NCBI GenBank assembly: GCA_046704255.1
Contig: JBJKSH010000112.1
Coordinates: 1-19,828 of the forward strand
Direction of reading: 5' to 3'
Source: FEN-1297 sp046704255
GTDB lineage: Bacteria; Bacteroidota; Ignavibacteria; Ignavibacteriales; Ignavibacteriaceae
DNA: 19,828 nt
This document shows, piece by piece, positions 9,447 through 16,884 of this stretch (position 1 is its first letter; each line of letters starts with the position of its first letter). The translations under genes were made by a program, and so were the position numbers. Below the pieces are notes generated by a model. That model saw only the letters and a program-made list of their open reading frames with translations. It ran no database searches and was not told where the DNA came from.

Positions 9447-9463
9447 CTCCTTTAGCAAAGGAG
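9447..9463 (-). repeat. Perfect 7-bp hairpin after the phosphoesterase gene
   Basis: CTCCTTT, loop AGC, AAAGGAG: a perfect seven-pair stem with a three-base loop, 19 bases beyond the stop of the phosphoesterase gene. It is not followed by a T-run in the direction of transcription, so it is not a textbook intrinsic terminator. It could weaken read-through, stabilise the mRNA 3' end, or be a dispersed palindromic repeat. The 148-base spacer holds nothing else I recognise. Confidence 0.55.
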
Positions 9464-9482
9464 AAGGCTGCAATTGTTCTCA

Positions 9483-10889
9483 TTAATTTTTCTTCGGCGG
9501 AATATAAGGTACTGCCTGTGTTCCGTGCGGTGATATTCTTTGCTGATGCGGTAGTGTTATTGACGGCGGATAAGTAATATGCACACGTTTTAATTCTGAT
9601 CTTAAATTTTCCGGAACCGGTATGATAAGCGGCTTTGCCGGAGTATTGTTAAAATCGAAACAATCAATCATATTATTAGCCCGGCCATCTCTTGTTGTTA
9701 AATGTTTAAGATGCCATCTATCTTCAATGAATTTTAAAACCGACGTTAGATCATAAGTGTAATGAGATATATAATTTTGTTTTGCAAATGGAGAAATAAC
9801 AATCATAGGAACTCTTGGGCCGTAGCCGTAAGCATCTACTTCCGGCGGCGGGACATGATCATAAAAACCGCCGTAATCATCCCAGCATAAAAAGATCACA
9901 CTGTTCTTCCAGTAGTTGCTTCTCATTACCGCATTTATTAGTCGGGTTACATACCACATTCCCTGTTTCAATGGTTCCGGCGGATGCTCACTATCTTGAA
10001 AATCCGGTATAAGCCAGGAAACCTGCGGCAGTGTATTTTCTTTTAAATCTTTGTAGAATTCATTTTGCGAAACAAGATGTGCCATCAGTTTAGGATTTTC
10101 CCTGATAGCTTTAAAGCCCGGCATCGGATTCCAAAGTGTAAAGGTTTTAGGATTAGGATATGCTAGATTAGATAAATGAGCATTAACATTCTTTGCATCC
10201 GGAGGAAGCGGCTGGGTTTCAACATAATATTTCCAGGTAATTCCTTTCCCCGTAAATCTTTTTACTATTGATATAAAATCAAAACCGTCATCATCATCCA
10301 TTACTTTTTTTAAGGATTTCAAAGTACCTACATTATTTAAAATTCCCGACTGTGCTGCAACCGTGTAAACATGATTGGGAGAACTACCGCTCATCTCGGA
10401 TGAAAAGTAACGGTCGCACAATGTATATGCTTTTGCGTATCTCCAATAGTTTGGAATATCGGTAGAATCATAATAGCCCATAGTATAAGGTGTACCTTCA
10501 GCCCAAACAAAACCATCCATTCTTCCGTTGTCGTAGCATGCATGAGCAGATTCCCAGCTATGTTCGAGGTCAATTAACGGCTGGCCTTCCGGCATATGAA
10601 AAGGTTTAACACTTGGTTTTTCGCCGGGCAACTTTGGTAAACTTGTTGCGGGAGGTATTCCGTCTGCACCGGGAAAGGTACCAAAGTAGTTATCAAATGA
10701 ATGATTTTCCTGGATTATCCATATCACATGTTCAATCTTATTAATTCCTAACTCATGTACGGCATTTGGAGATTCCTCTTTATTAAGCGAGGTTAAAGGC
10801 TGTGCATGAGGAACTGCATAACATGTGAATATCAATAGAGGTGTAGTAAATAAGATTACAAGATTAAATCTTTTTAATATTTTAGGCAT
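9483..10889 (-). CDS. Phospholipase C/acid phosphatase-family phosphoesterase
   Basis: A 468-residue metal-dependent phosphoesterase of the bacterial phospholipase C/AcpA-like family within the alkaline phosphatase superfamily. The start is ATG at 10887-10889, behind a good Shine-Dalgarno. A hydrophobic segment at 9-25 is a probable Sec signal; Cys23 is not in a convincing lipobox. Family marks: VIWIIQENHSFDNYFGTFPG with metal ligands Glu61/Asn62; SGSSPNHVY with Ser169 or Ser170 as likely nucleophile; DSEHPP with His302; CWDDYGGFYDHV with Asp337/Asp338 and His345; PMIVISPFAKQNYISH near the end. The family covers phosphatidylcholine lipases and broad acid phosphatases, so phosphomonoester versus phosphodiester cannot be decided. 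The location between GH2 and a DUF6259-like gene (72 and 148 bases) suggests action on phosphate or phosphodiester substituents of the target glycan, or simple phosphate scavenging. No membrane anchor is seen. Confidence 0.9.
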   Translation of the reverse strand: MPKILKRFNLVILFTTPLLIFTCYAVPHAQPLTSLNKEESPNAVHELGINKIEHVIWIIQENHSFDNYFGTFPGADGIPPATSLPKLPGEKPSVKPFHMPEGQPLIDLEHSWESAHACYDNGRMDGFVWAEGTPYTMGYYDSTDIPNYWRYAKAYTLCDRYFSSEMSGSSPNHVYTVAAQSGILNNVGTLKSLKKVMDDDDGFDFISIVKRFTGKGITWKYYVETQPLPPDAKNVNAHLSNLAYPNPKTFTLWNPMPGFKAIRENPKLMAHLVSQNEFYKDLKENTLPQVSWLIPDFQDSEHPPEPLKQGMWYVTRLINAVMRSNYWKNSVIFLCWDDYGGFYDHVPPPEVDAYGYGPRVPMIVISPFAKQNYISHYTYDLTSVLKFIEDRWHLKHLTTRDGRANNMIDCFDFNNTPAKPLIIPVPENLRSELKRVHITYPPSITLPHQQRISPHGTQAVPYIPPKKN

Positions 10890-10893
10890 TGAT

Positions 10894-10901
10894 TTCCTTC
10901 T
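10894..10901 (-). promoter_or_regulatory. Ribosome binding site of the phosphoesterase gene
   Basis: AGAAGGAA on the minus strand lies four bases before the ATG. It supports the chosen start. It stands out because the neighbouring GH2, DUF6259-like and GH92 genes have only A/T-rich leaders without a clear purine-rich site, as often seen in Bacteroidota relatives. Confidence 0.7.
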
Positions 10902-10961
10902 TTCAAAATTAGTTTGAATGAAGCGATACTGATTTAAGCGTGTCTTTACTTCTAAAACTCT

Positions 10962-13391
10962 TTAAATTTTAATTGATTGAATTTTAGATTTAACATTTAT
11001 TTCAACGGATTTAGAGCCTAATATTGAATGAGCTGCTTTAATAATAATCTTTCCCGAGCTGTCCGGTTTTGTTTTTATCCATACGGCACCAACGCCGCCG
11101 CTGTCTTTTAAATTAATAGGATTATCACCAACTATTTCGCCCGGACCATGTAATTCAAATTTCACTTCTCCTCCGGCATAAAGCCTGTCTTCCCCGAATT
11201 TATCTGTAACCTTAAATACTAAACGTGTTGCATCAATCCCGTCTCCGAATAATATAAAATCATCCGGCTTTAAGTAGAATTTATCTTGGGATGAATCGGA
11301 GGAATAATGTTTTGTTAAAAGTAATTTATCGTTCACGTAACCATCGATTCGCAATTCTGGATTTCCGGTTCCGTCAATTTCAAGGTCTGTAAAAAACGGC
11401 GGATTATTCAAATGCGGATAATTTTTAGTATCGGGGTAGACTGTTGAATGATGTTTTTCATTGACAAACAAATCAAGTTTTTCACAGTTAGAAAATATAG
11501 ATACATTTTTCCCCGGTCCTTTTGGAGAATCTTTTCCGAAGTTCCAATAAAAATTTGTTTTTATAACCGGCTTAGCTTTGGGATTGCATTGTGCTTGATA
11601 AAAAGATGCTCCCAATTTGGGTATTCTAAAAATGTCTGCTACTCCGGGACATTTTACGCCGTTATAAGAATTGATTAAACTTTCATAATCAAATCCGCAC
11701 CAGGCAATAACACCGGCCATTCTCGGATAGTTCCTTGCTCTGCTTTGTGCTTGTGTATGCCATATTGCCTGTTCCATTTGAAGTTTAATATTGCCTGCAC
11801 GTCGATAAGTATTGTTGAAACCTTTCCCAGCATCATAGTTAAATTGACCTACTGTTTCGGTAAGCATATAAGGCACACCCGGCAGGGGTTTTCTTATTCC
11901 AACTCCGCCTTCCGGAGCTGTATGATAATCATCGTAAGCAAACACATCCTGAAGCCAATCTTCCTTCCATGTTTTAATTGAACCGGAAGTCATGCTGCCC
12001 GAAGTAGGCCGGGAATCATCCAAAGACTTGGCAACTTTTTTAGTTTCTTTGTATAGTACCGGATCGTTATGAGATTCATTTACTCTTACTCCCCAAATAA
12101 CAATTGAAGGATGGTTTCTATCGCGTACTACCATTTCCCTAACATCCCGCACTAAAAGTTTTTTCCAGGCTTCATCCCCCAAGTATCCCCAACCCGGTAC
12201 CTCTTCCCAAACTAATAAACCTAGTTCATCGCATGCATTAAGAAAGGCTTCCGATTGAGGATAATGCGAACATCTTACTGCATTACAATTAAATTCATGA
12301 CGCAAAATCTCGGCATCTCTATACATTACTCTATCAGGCATAGCAAAACCTACATAAGGGAATATTTCATGCCTGTCTAATCCCATAAAGTGAAAAAGTT
12401 TTCCATTTAAATAAAAACCGTTAACATCAAATCTTGCATCGCGCAGTCCTATTCTTACCTTATAATCATGAATCGGCTTTCCGTCCACTAAAAGGATAGC
12501 AATAACATCATAAAGATTTGGTGATTCTACATCCCATAGCTTTATATTACCCAGCCTTGAAAGTGTAAGTTCAAATTCATTTTCTCCTGCTCCTTCAATT
12601 TTAATTGCCTTTTGATCTTTTGAGATAATCTTACTGCCGTCTCTAAGTTCAACTATTATTTTAGTTGGCCTAGTTACGGCAACTGAAGAATTGACGGAAC
12701 ATTTTACTTTAATTTTTCTATCGGAATTAAGTACATTTACTGGTCTTGCAAAAACTTTGCTAATAAAAGCATTAGGAACAATTTGAAGATTAACCGAACG
12801 AATTATTCCTCCTGCTTCAAGATAATCAATTCTCTTTCTGCCCATTGGTGAACCTTCCGGCGGAACATTACTCCAGCGAGAATCAACTTTAACGGCAAGC
12901 ACATTATCCGATGGTTTCACCCAATTTGTTATTTCATATTTAGAAGGCAAATATCCGCCCAAATGTTCCGGTAACTGATGACGGTTAATGACCGGTGTAG
13001 TTTCGACCATTACGCCTTCAAAATTTAAAAATACACGGCGTCCCTTAAATTCCTCCGGCAGATTAAAATGTCTGCGATAAATCCAAACATCACTCCAGGT
13101 TGATGGATCCCAATTTTGCCATGAAAGCTTTGCTACACAATGCGGAAGAGTTACCTTTGTAAAATTTGTATCGTTGAATTGCGGATTAATTGCATCGGGA
13201 CTAAACTTACCGCCGAAAAGCCAATTTTGATTTAAGGGAAATTTATAAATTGCCGGCCCGGAAGACTGCACTACTTTATTATTCGGAATAGAAAATCCCA
13301 ACAGCGGACTTGAAGCTATAGCAGCAGTTCCTAAAGCACATGTTTTAATGAATTCTCTTCTTGAAAATTCACGAGATTTTTTATTGCTCAT
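10962..13391 (-). CDS. GH2 glycoside hydrolase with Tat-like signal
   Basis: An 809-residue GH2 enzyme, a retaining exo-glycosidase (beta-galactosidase, beta-glucuronidase or related). The N-terminus has a twin-arginine motif, FSRREFIKT (residues 9-17), followed by a hydrophobic stretch to about 33, predicting Tat export in a folded state. Sugar-binding jelly-roll about 48-205 (WIYRRHFNLP, LNFEGVMVETTPVINRHQL); Ig-like domain about 206-318; TIM barrel from about 320 with GLDRHEIFPYVGFAMPDR and NCNAVRCSHYPQ. WGVRVNES gives acid/base Glu439 and PYMLTETVGQ gives nucleophile Glu512. A C-terminal pair of beta domains follows about 610. Motifs fit the beta-galactosidase-like branch better than classical beta-mannosidases, but specificity cannot be read safely. 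The gene starts 48 bases after the symporter stop, suggesting one operon with the symporter and the GH79 gene. It probably trims oligosaccharides in the periplasm. Confidence 0.92.
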   Translation of the reverse strand: MSNKKSREFSRREFIKTCALGTAAIASSPLLGFSIPNNKVVQSSGPAIYKFPLNQNWLFGGKFSPDAINPQFNDTNFTKVTLPHCVAKLSWQNWDPSTWSDVWIYRRHFNLPEEFKGRRVFLNFEGVMVETTPVINRHQLPEHLGGYLPSKYEITNWVKPSDNVLAVKVDSRWSNVPPEGSPMGRKRIDYLEAGGIIRSVNLQIVPNAFISKVFARPVNVLNSDRKIKVKCSVNSSVAVTRPTKIIVELRDGSKIISKDQKAIKIEGAGENEFELTLSRLGNIKLWDVESPNLYDVIAILLVDGKPIHDYKVRIGLRDARFDVNGFYLNGKLFHFMGLDRHEIFPYVGFAMPDRVMYRDAEILRHEFNCNAVRCSHYPQSEAFLNACDELGLLVWEEVPGWGYLGDEAWKKLLVRDVREMVVRDRNHPSIVIWGVRVNESHNDPVLYKETKKVAKSLDDSRPTSGSMTSGSIKTWKEDWLQDVFAYDDYHTAPEGGVGIRKPLPGVPYMLTETVGQFNYDAGKGFNNTYRRAGNIKLQMEQAIWHTQAQSRARNYPRMAGVIAWCGFDYESLINSYNGVKCPGVADIFRIPKLGASFYQAQCNPKAKPVIKTNFYWNFGKDSPKGPGKNVSIFSNCEKLDLFVNEKHHSTVYPDTKNYPHLNNPPFFTDLEIDGTGNPELRIDGYVNDKLLLTKHYSSDSSQDKFYLKPDDFILFGDGIDATRLVFKVTDKFGEDRLYAGGEVKFELHGPGEIVGDNPINLKDSGGVGAVWIKTKPDSSGKIIIKAAHSILGSKSVEINVKSKIQSIKI

Positions 13392-13439
13392 ATCTGTTTT
13401 ATTTTTGTTGAATTATTTTATCTGTTGCTTCCTTTACCT

Positions 13440-14903
13440 TTAACCATCAATTGTAAAATCACCTTCAACATTTTGCCTTTCCAACCGCAGCTTTTCCGCA
13501 ATCTCGTCAAATGTAAATTTATTCCTGGGAGTTAACAAACTAACAATTACAAATGCCAAAACTCCAGCGACTGATGCAGGTATAATTGAATTTTTCCAAA
13601 AGCTTGCCAGGCTTGGAACTACCATTACAAGTATAGAAACTATAGGCGTAGTAATTAACGCGGCTAGTGCTCCCTGCCAGGTACCGCGCTTCCAAAATCT
13701 GCCGAATAAAACTATAACTGCCAAACCGCTCATAGTTAAAGGTAAAAACTTAATTACAAATCCTACTATAGTTCCTGTCCTTAACGCAATTGCAGTTGAT
13801 AAAACAAAAGCAACTGCCAATGACCTTCTCACCGCAACAAGCGGGCGTTTTGCATATCGTCCGGTAATTAAAGGATAAATGTGTCTTACCCAAAATGTGC
13901 CGGCAGCAATTGCATTTCCGTTAGCCGAAGAAAAAATTGCGGACGCTACGGACACTACAATTAAAGCTGCAAGCCAGGGAGGCAAAACGTTCATAACAAG
14001 CCAGGGCAATGTTTTATCAGGCGAAGCAAGATTAGGATTTAGATGAAATGTATACATTCCTATAATTCCTATAACGGCAGAAAAAGCTATCACTACAATT
14101 CCCGCAATTACCATACTTGCTTTTGCACCTCTTTCACTCTTTGCACTGAACATAGTAAGCCGTCTTCCGGGATCGGCAATTACACCGAGTATCAAAGTTA
14201 AAATAAGACTAACAACAGCCCAGCCGCCGTAAGAACTAACACCAAGAAATGTAGTATATCCGTGGGGAACTGTTTTTTGAAGAGCCGTTAATCCGCCGGA
14301 ATCGGACAAAGCTGTTGCAGTTAAAATACCAAAGCCGAATAATAAAATAATTGCCTGAAGGAAGTCTGTGTACACAACTGTTTTTAATCCGCCCGGAACA
14401 GAAATCATTGCGGTAATAAATCCCGAAAGTACCGTGCATATTTCAGGCGGTAATTTTGTTACAACACTAAGAACTGCTGCTCCCCCCATAATTTGAACTG
14501 TTAACCAGCATAACTGTGAAAAGAATAGTCCTAGGTTCGAAAATTCAACAACAATTCGATTACCGGAATAATAAGATGAGACCTCTTCACCAAGAGTCAT
14601 AAATTTATAACGTCTCATCTTTGCATAAATAATCCCCGCTAAAACAGTACCAGCGCCTAATCCAACCGGATAAGCACTGCCAGCCCATCCATGCTGGTAG
14701 GCAAGACCGGAAGCACCTATCACTACACCGGTTCCTACACATGTTCCTATAATGTTTCCGGTTAGTGCCCATGTCGGAAGGCCCCGTCCCCCGACAAGGT
14801 ATTCATCGGCTTTCTTTACTCTTTTCATCCAGAACATAGAAACACTAAACATTAAGACAGCATATAGCACAAGTCCTATTAATATTGCAGTTTGTGTAGA
14901 CAT
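13440..14903 (-). CDS. Sodium:solute symporter (SSF family)
   Basis: A 487-residue inner-membrane transporter using a sodium gradient to import a small solute. About 13 hydrophobic segments can be counted, the normal number for this family. Typical features are the first helix (ILIGLVLYAVLMF), then KKADEYLVGGRGLPTWAL, the unwound-helix region NIIGTCVGTGVVIGASG, VPGGLKTVVYTDFLQA (the GGxxxVxxTDxxQ family signature, about 169-185), and SVASAIFSSANGNAIAAG, which is expected to line the sodium site. Its ATG overlaps the TAA of the GH79 gene by one base, so its translation is probably coupled to that of the glucuronidase. Substrates of SSF members in sugar loci include uronates, galactose, mannose and sialic acid; the coupling favours a product released by the upstream enzyme, possibly a hexuronate. 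This is the only transporter in the window. Confidence 0.93.
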   Translation of the reverse strand: MSTQTAILIGLVLYAVLMFSVSMFWMKRVKKADEYLVGGRGLPTWALTGNIIGTCVGTGVVIGASGLAYQHGWAGSAYPVGLGAGTVLAGIIYAKMRRYKFMTLGEEVSSYYSGNRIVVEFSNLGLFFSQLCWLTVQIMGGAAVLSVVTKLPPEICTVLSGFITAMISVPGGLKTVVYTDFLQAIILLFGFGILTATALSDSGGLTALQKTVPHGYTTFLGVSSYGGWAVVSLILTLILGVIADPGRRLTMFSAKSERGAKASMVIAGIVVIAFSAVIGIIGMYTFHLNPNLASPDKTLPWLVMNVLPPWLAALIVVSVASAIFSSANGNAIAAGTFWVRHIYPLITGRYAKRPLVAVRRSLAVAFVLSTAIALRTGTIVGFVIKFLPLTMSGLAVIVLFGRFWKRGTWQGALAALITTPIVSILVMVVPSLASFWKNSIIPASVAGVLAFVIVSLLTPRNKFTFDEIAEKLRLERQNVEGDFTIDG

Positions 14904-16438
14904 TATTCTCCCGGATTTATTTTTGAGATTTTAATAATTGCCGCCGAACAAGCGGGTACTTCTAAATTAAAAAGTCCTTTGCTTATTGAATTTACATTTT
15001 CCCACTTCCCTTTCCATTTACCACTGTTTTTTATTTGAGAGCTTCCCAGCAGTATTCCGTTTGTTGAGAATGCATCGTTATTTGGAGATGTTAAAAATAT
15101 TGTAGAAGCAATTCTATCAAGGTTTTTGGCTATACTGCTTCCTCTATTATAATTTTCCGGTTTAACGTGTAAAAAGCTTTTAGCATTAACTATAACTTTT
15201 GCACTTTTTGCATGTGCACCATGTTCTTTATTTATAACTGTTACAAAAAGATTATTTGAATCCTGCACAGCATAAGCTGTAAGATTAACCTTCCCGGGAT
15301 TAACTATTAATAACGGTTTAATCATTCCGCGCCCGCCGATATCAAATGCTTTAATACCATAGCCCATAGGATAAATATGATAGTTTCCGTTTTTATCCAT
15401 GTAAAAGGTAGCGTTATAACGCCATTGAGTTGAATGATAATTTACACCCAGACAATTATGTTCCGCCCACCAATGCAAGTAATCAAGTGCAAACAATGCA
15501 GTAGCAAAACAGTTGCTTCCGCCTTTCACTCCTCCGCTAAAACTATTGGATTCCGTCAATCTGTATCCAACACCTTCGGGCAATGCAGGTGTGCAGCAGG
15601 CATTATAATAAACCGGATAAAATGATTTATCCCATTTGCGCGACAGCATTTGATTTACCATTTGCTTCGGAGTTAACTGCTGTGCTTCGGCATCCTGGCC
15701 AACATAATTATGTTCCGATACAAATAAAATTATTCCCGAATTTCTTTCATCCTCCGCAAACTTTACCGTCCAACATTTTCCCCCGTAGTTTGTGTTGGTA
15801 GAATTTGGTATCGGGTAATTGGAACCCATATCAGGACCTGTAAATTTTGCACCGGGTACGGAATCCAAAATAGTCCTTGCAATTCTTCTCCATTTTTTTA
15901 AAAATGAAGGATAAGCTGATCCGGGTACTCCCGGCTTCTTTTCATATATTTGAGGATCAATAATATGGAAAGAATGCCAGTCGGGTTCATTACCAATGGC
16001 AAAGCATTCAAGAAGATTTTTATATTTATTCCAAACATATTTTGCAATTGATGCATCTAGTTCCGCATTACCGCTTCGCAGTCTTAAAGAATAAATTACT
16101 TTAACGTCTGCTGCTTTGGCAAATCTAAATAGAGCGTCAATATCATCTTTAGTAGGATTAACATGGATGTTGTCAACGGTTCCGCCGCCAATTCTTAAAT
16201 TTTTAATGCCGAGTTCCCTGAAAAGCGTTAGTAATTGTTTGTTGGTGGAATCAAAAAAATATCCTTTTACTCCGCGGTTGTTTTTTCTAATACTTGCAGT
16301 TTCAAAACTCTCTCCTATAAAATCAGGTGGAATAATTTTCCCTTTTACATTAGCATTAATTTTAATTGTAACAGTAGATTGAGCGAAAGTAATTAATGTT
16401 AAAAAAAATACCGTTAATATGGTAAATGTGAATTTCAT
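14903..16438 (-). CDS. GH79-like beta-glucuronidase
   Basis: A 511-residue secreted glycosidase of the GH79 (heparanase/beta-glucuronidase) type, predicted to release terminal glucuronic acid or its 4-O-methyl form with retention. Sec signal 1-20 (MKFTFTILTVFFLTLITFAQ). The barrel shows LRIGGGTVDN (81-90), CFAIGNEPDW with acid/base Glu151, and GYRLTESNSFSGG with nucleophile Glu296. The latter is followed by FATALFALDYLHWWAEHN and LGVNYH, an arrangement characteristic of GH79. A beta-sandwich from about 395 to the end fits the family's C-terminal domain. GH30 or GH39 members are alternatives, but the ESNS/ALDYL/GVNYH order argues for GH79. It is the first gene of the tight run after a 446-base spacer, overlaps the symporter start by one base, and lacks a T9SS tail, so periplasmic trimming is likely. 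The leader has only a weak GAAGAA site. Confidence 0.85.
   Translation of the reverse strand: MKFTFTILTVFFLTLITFAQSTVTIKINANVKGKIIPPDFIGESFETASIRKNNRGVKGYFFDSTNKQLLTLFRELGIKNLRIGGGTVDNIHVNPTKDDIDALFRFAKAADVKVIYSLRLRSGNAELDASIAKYVWNKYKNLLECFAIGNEPDWHSFHIIDPQIYEKKPGVPGSAYPSFLKKWRRIARTILDSVPGAKFTGPDMGSNYPIPNSTNTNYGGKCWTVKFAEDERNSGIILFVSEHNYVGQDAEAQQLTPKQMVNQMLSRKWDKSFYPVYYNACCTPALPEGVGYRLTESNSFSGGVKGGSNCFATALFALDYLHWWAEHNCLGVNYHSTQWRYNATFYMDKNGNYHIYPMGYGIKAFDIGGRGMIKPLLIVNPGKVNLTAYAVQDSNNLFVTVINKEHGAHAKSAKVIVNAKSFLHVKPENYNRGSSIAKNLDRIASTIFLTSPNNDAFSTNGILLGSSQIKNSGKWKGKWENVNSISKGLFNLEVPACSAAIIKISKINPGE
14908..14912 (-). promoter_or_regulatory. Symporter ribosome binding site inside the GH79 gene
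   Basis: GGGAG on the minus strand lies in the last sense codons of the GH79 gene (Pro-Gly-Glu-stop), four bases before the symporter ATG. With the TAATG stop/start overlap it forms a standard translational-coupling junction and fixes the symporter start. Confidence 0.75.
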
Positions 16439-16519
16439 AATTCTTCGTACAATTTATATCATTAACGGAAATCGCTAGAGTAATTAAGAATATCAGGCTA
16501 AATGTTGGAAGACATCCGA

Positions 16520-16590
16520 ATTGATAAATTGGTAAACTGTTAAAATGTTTTATTGTTAAATTGCTCTATTGTTAAAACAATATAACAATC
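16520..16590. repeat. Degenerate 8-base tandem array (ATTGTTAA)
   Basis: Seven consecutive 8-base units in register from 16520 to 16575 match ATTGTTAA: four exactly or with one or two changes (ATTGATAA, ATTGGTAA, ACTGTTAA), two exact copies at 16552 and 16568, and two poorer ones. They are followed by the complementary motif AACAAT twice (16576-16590), giving the small inverted repeat TATTGTT-AA-AACAATA. No coding potential is visible. Confidence 0.65.
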
Positions 16591-16628
16591 TTTATATCCT
16601 TAATTACATAATTACCACAAATGAATAC

Positions 16629-16667
16629 TAATGACTTAATGACTAATGACCATTGACTATAAATGAC
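16629..16667. repeat. Degenerate 7-base tandem array (TAATGAC)
   Basis: TAATGAC occurs at 16629-16635, with an extra T at 16636-16643, again at 16644-16650, then CATTGAC at 16651-16657 and a longer TATAAATGAC to 16667. The array sits between the 8-base array and a GC-richer patch in the same spacer. Confidence 0.6.
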
Positions 16668-16755
16668 CGGGCTTCTCCCCAAGCCTTCGGAATACGCACC
16701 GGCAGGCCGACCACTTACTTTATAAACCGGAGTGACCAAAATGACAAGCTTGGGA

Positions 16756-16808
16756 ATTGAATATTGAACATTGAGAATTTTCAATATTCAATGTTCAACT
16801 CTCAATGC
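16756..16808. repeat. Inverted pair of 7-base tandem arrays
   Basis: Three 7-base units (ATTGAAT, ATTGAAC, ATTGAGA; 16756-16776) are separated by ATTT from four 7-base units of opposite sense (TCAATAT, TCAATGT, TCAACTC, TCAATGC; 16781-16808). Each half is a tandem repeat in exact register, and the halves are complementary, so several alternative cruciforms or hairpins are possible. I know of no function for it. Confidence 0.65.
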
Positions 16809-16835
16809 TAATTTTCTTTTTCCATTCTGCGCAGA

Positions 16836-16853
16836 ACCTGTCTACCGACAGGT
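16836..16853 (-). repeat. 7-bp hairpin after DUF6259-like copy B
   Basis: ACCTGTC, loop TACC, GACAGGT: a perfect stem 31 bases beyond the stop of the gene at 16885-19116. The palindrome TTCTGCGCAGAA directly abuts it. No T-run follows in the direction of transcription, so a factor-independent terminator is not well supported; it may be an mRNA-end structure or a dispersed palindromic repeat. Confidence 0.5.
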
Positions 16854-16884
16854 AGATTTGACGACTAAGTCCCTGCAACCAACC

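Larger units (their letters stand above)
16439..16884. other. 446-base non-coding spacer with repeats
   Basis: No believable gene is seen. From low to high coordinates: an 8-base-period array (16520-16590), a 7-base-period array (16629-16667), a GC-richer patch (about 16666-16735) with small inverted repeats such as GGCTT/AAGCC and CGGC-AG-GCCG, an inverted pair of 7-base arrays (16756-16808), a perfect 12-base palindrome TTCTGCGCAGAA (16825-16836), and a 7-bp hairpin (16836-16853). The promoter of the GH79-symporter-GH2 run is expected here, but I found no convincing TAnnTTTG or sigma70-type pair. A 70-codon minus-strand frame across 16572-16784 is explained by the repeats. Confidence 0.75.

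Noticed and set aside
9447..9463. Intrinsic terminator after the phosphoesterase gene
   Set aside because: The stem is good but no T-run follows, and the next gene continues in the same direction; kept only as a hairpin.
10962..13391. GH2 enzyme as a beta-mannosidase completing a xanthan side-chain pathway
   Set aside because: The RHEIFPYVGFAMPDR and SHYPQ motifs fit beta-galactosidase-like GH2 members better; specificity is left open.
16572..16784. Minus-strand 70-codon frame in the spacer
   Set aside because: It runs across the 7-base arrays and a GC-richer patch, has no ribosome site and no recognisable domain; repeats explain the open frame.
16520..16808. Possible CRISPR array
   Set aside because: Units are 7-8 bases, degenerate and contiguous with no spacers, and no cas gene is present.
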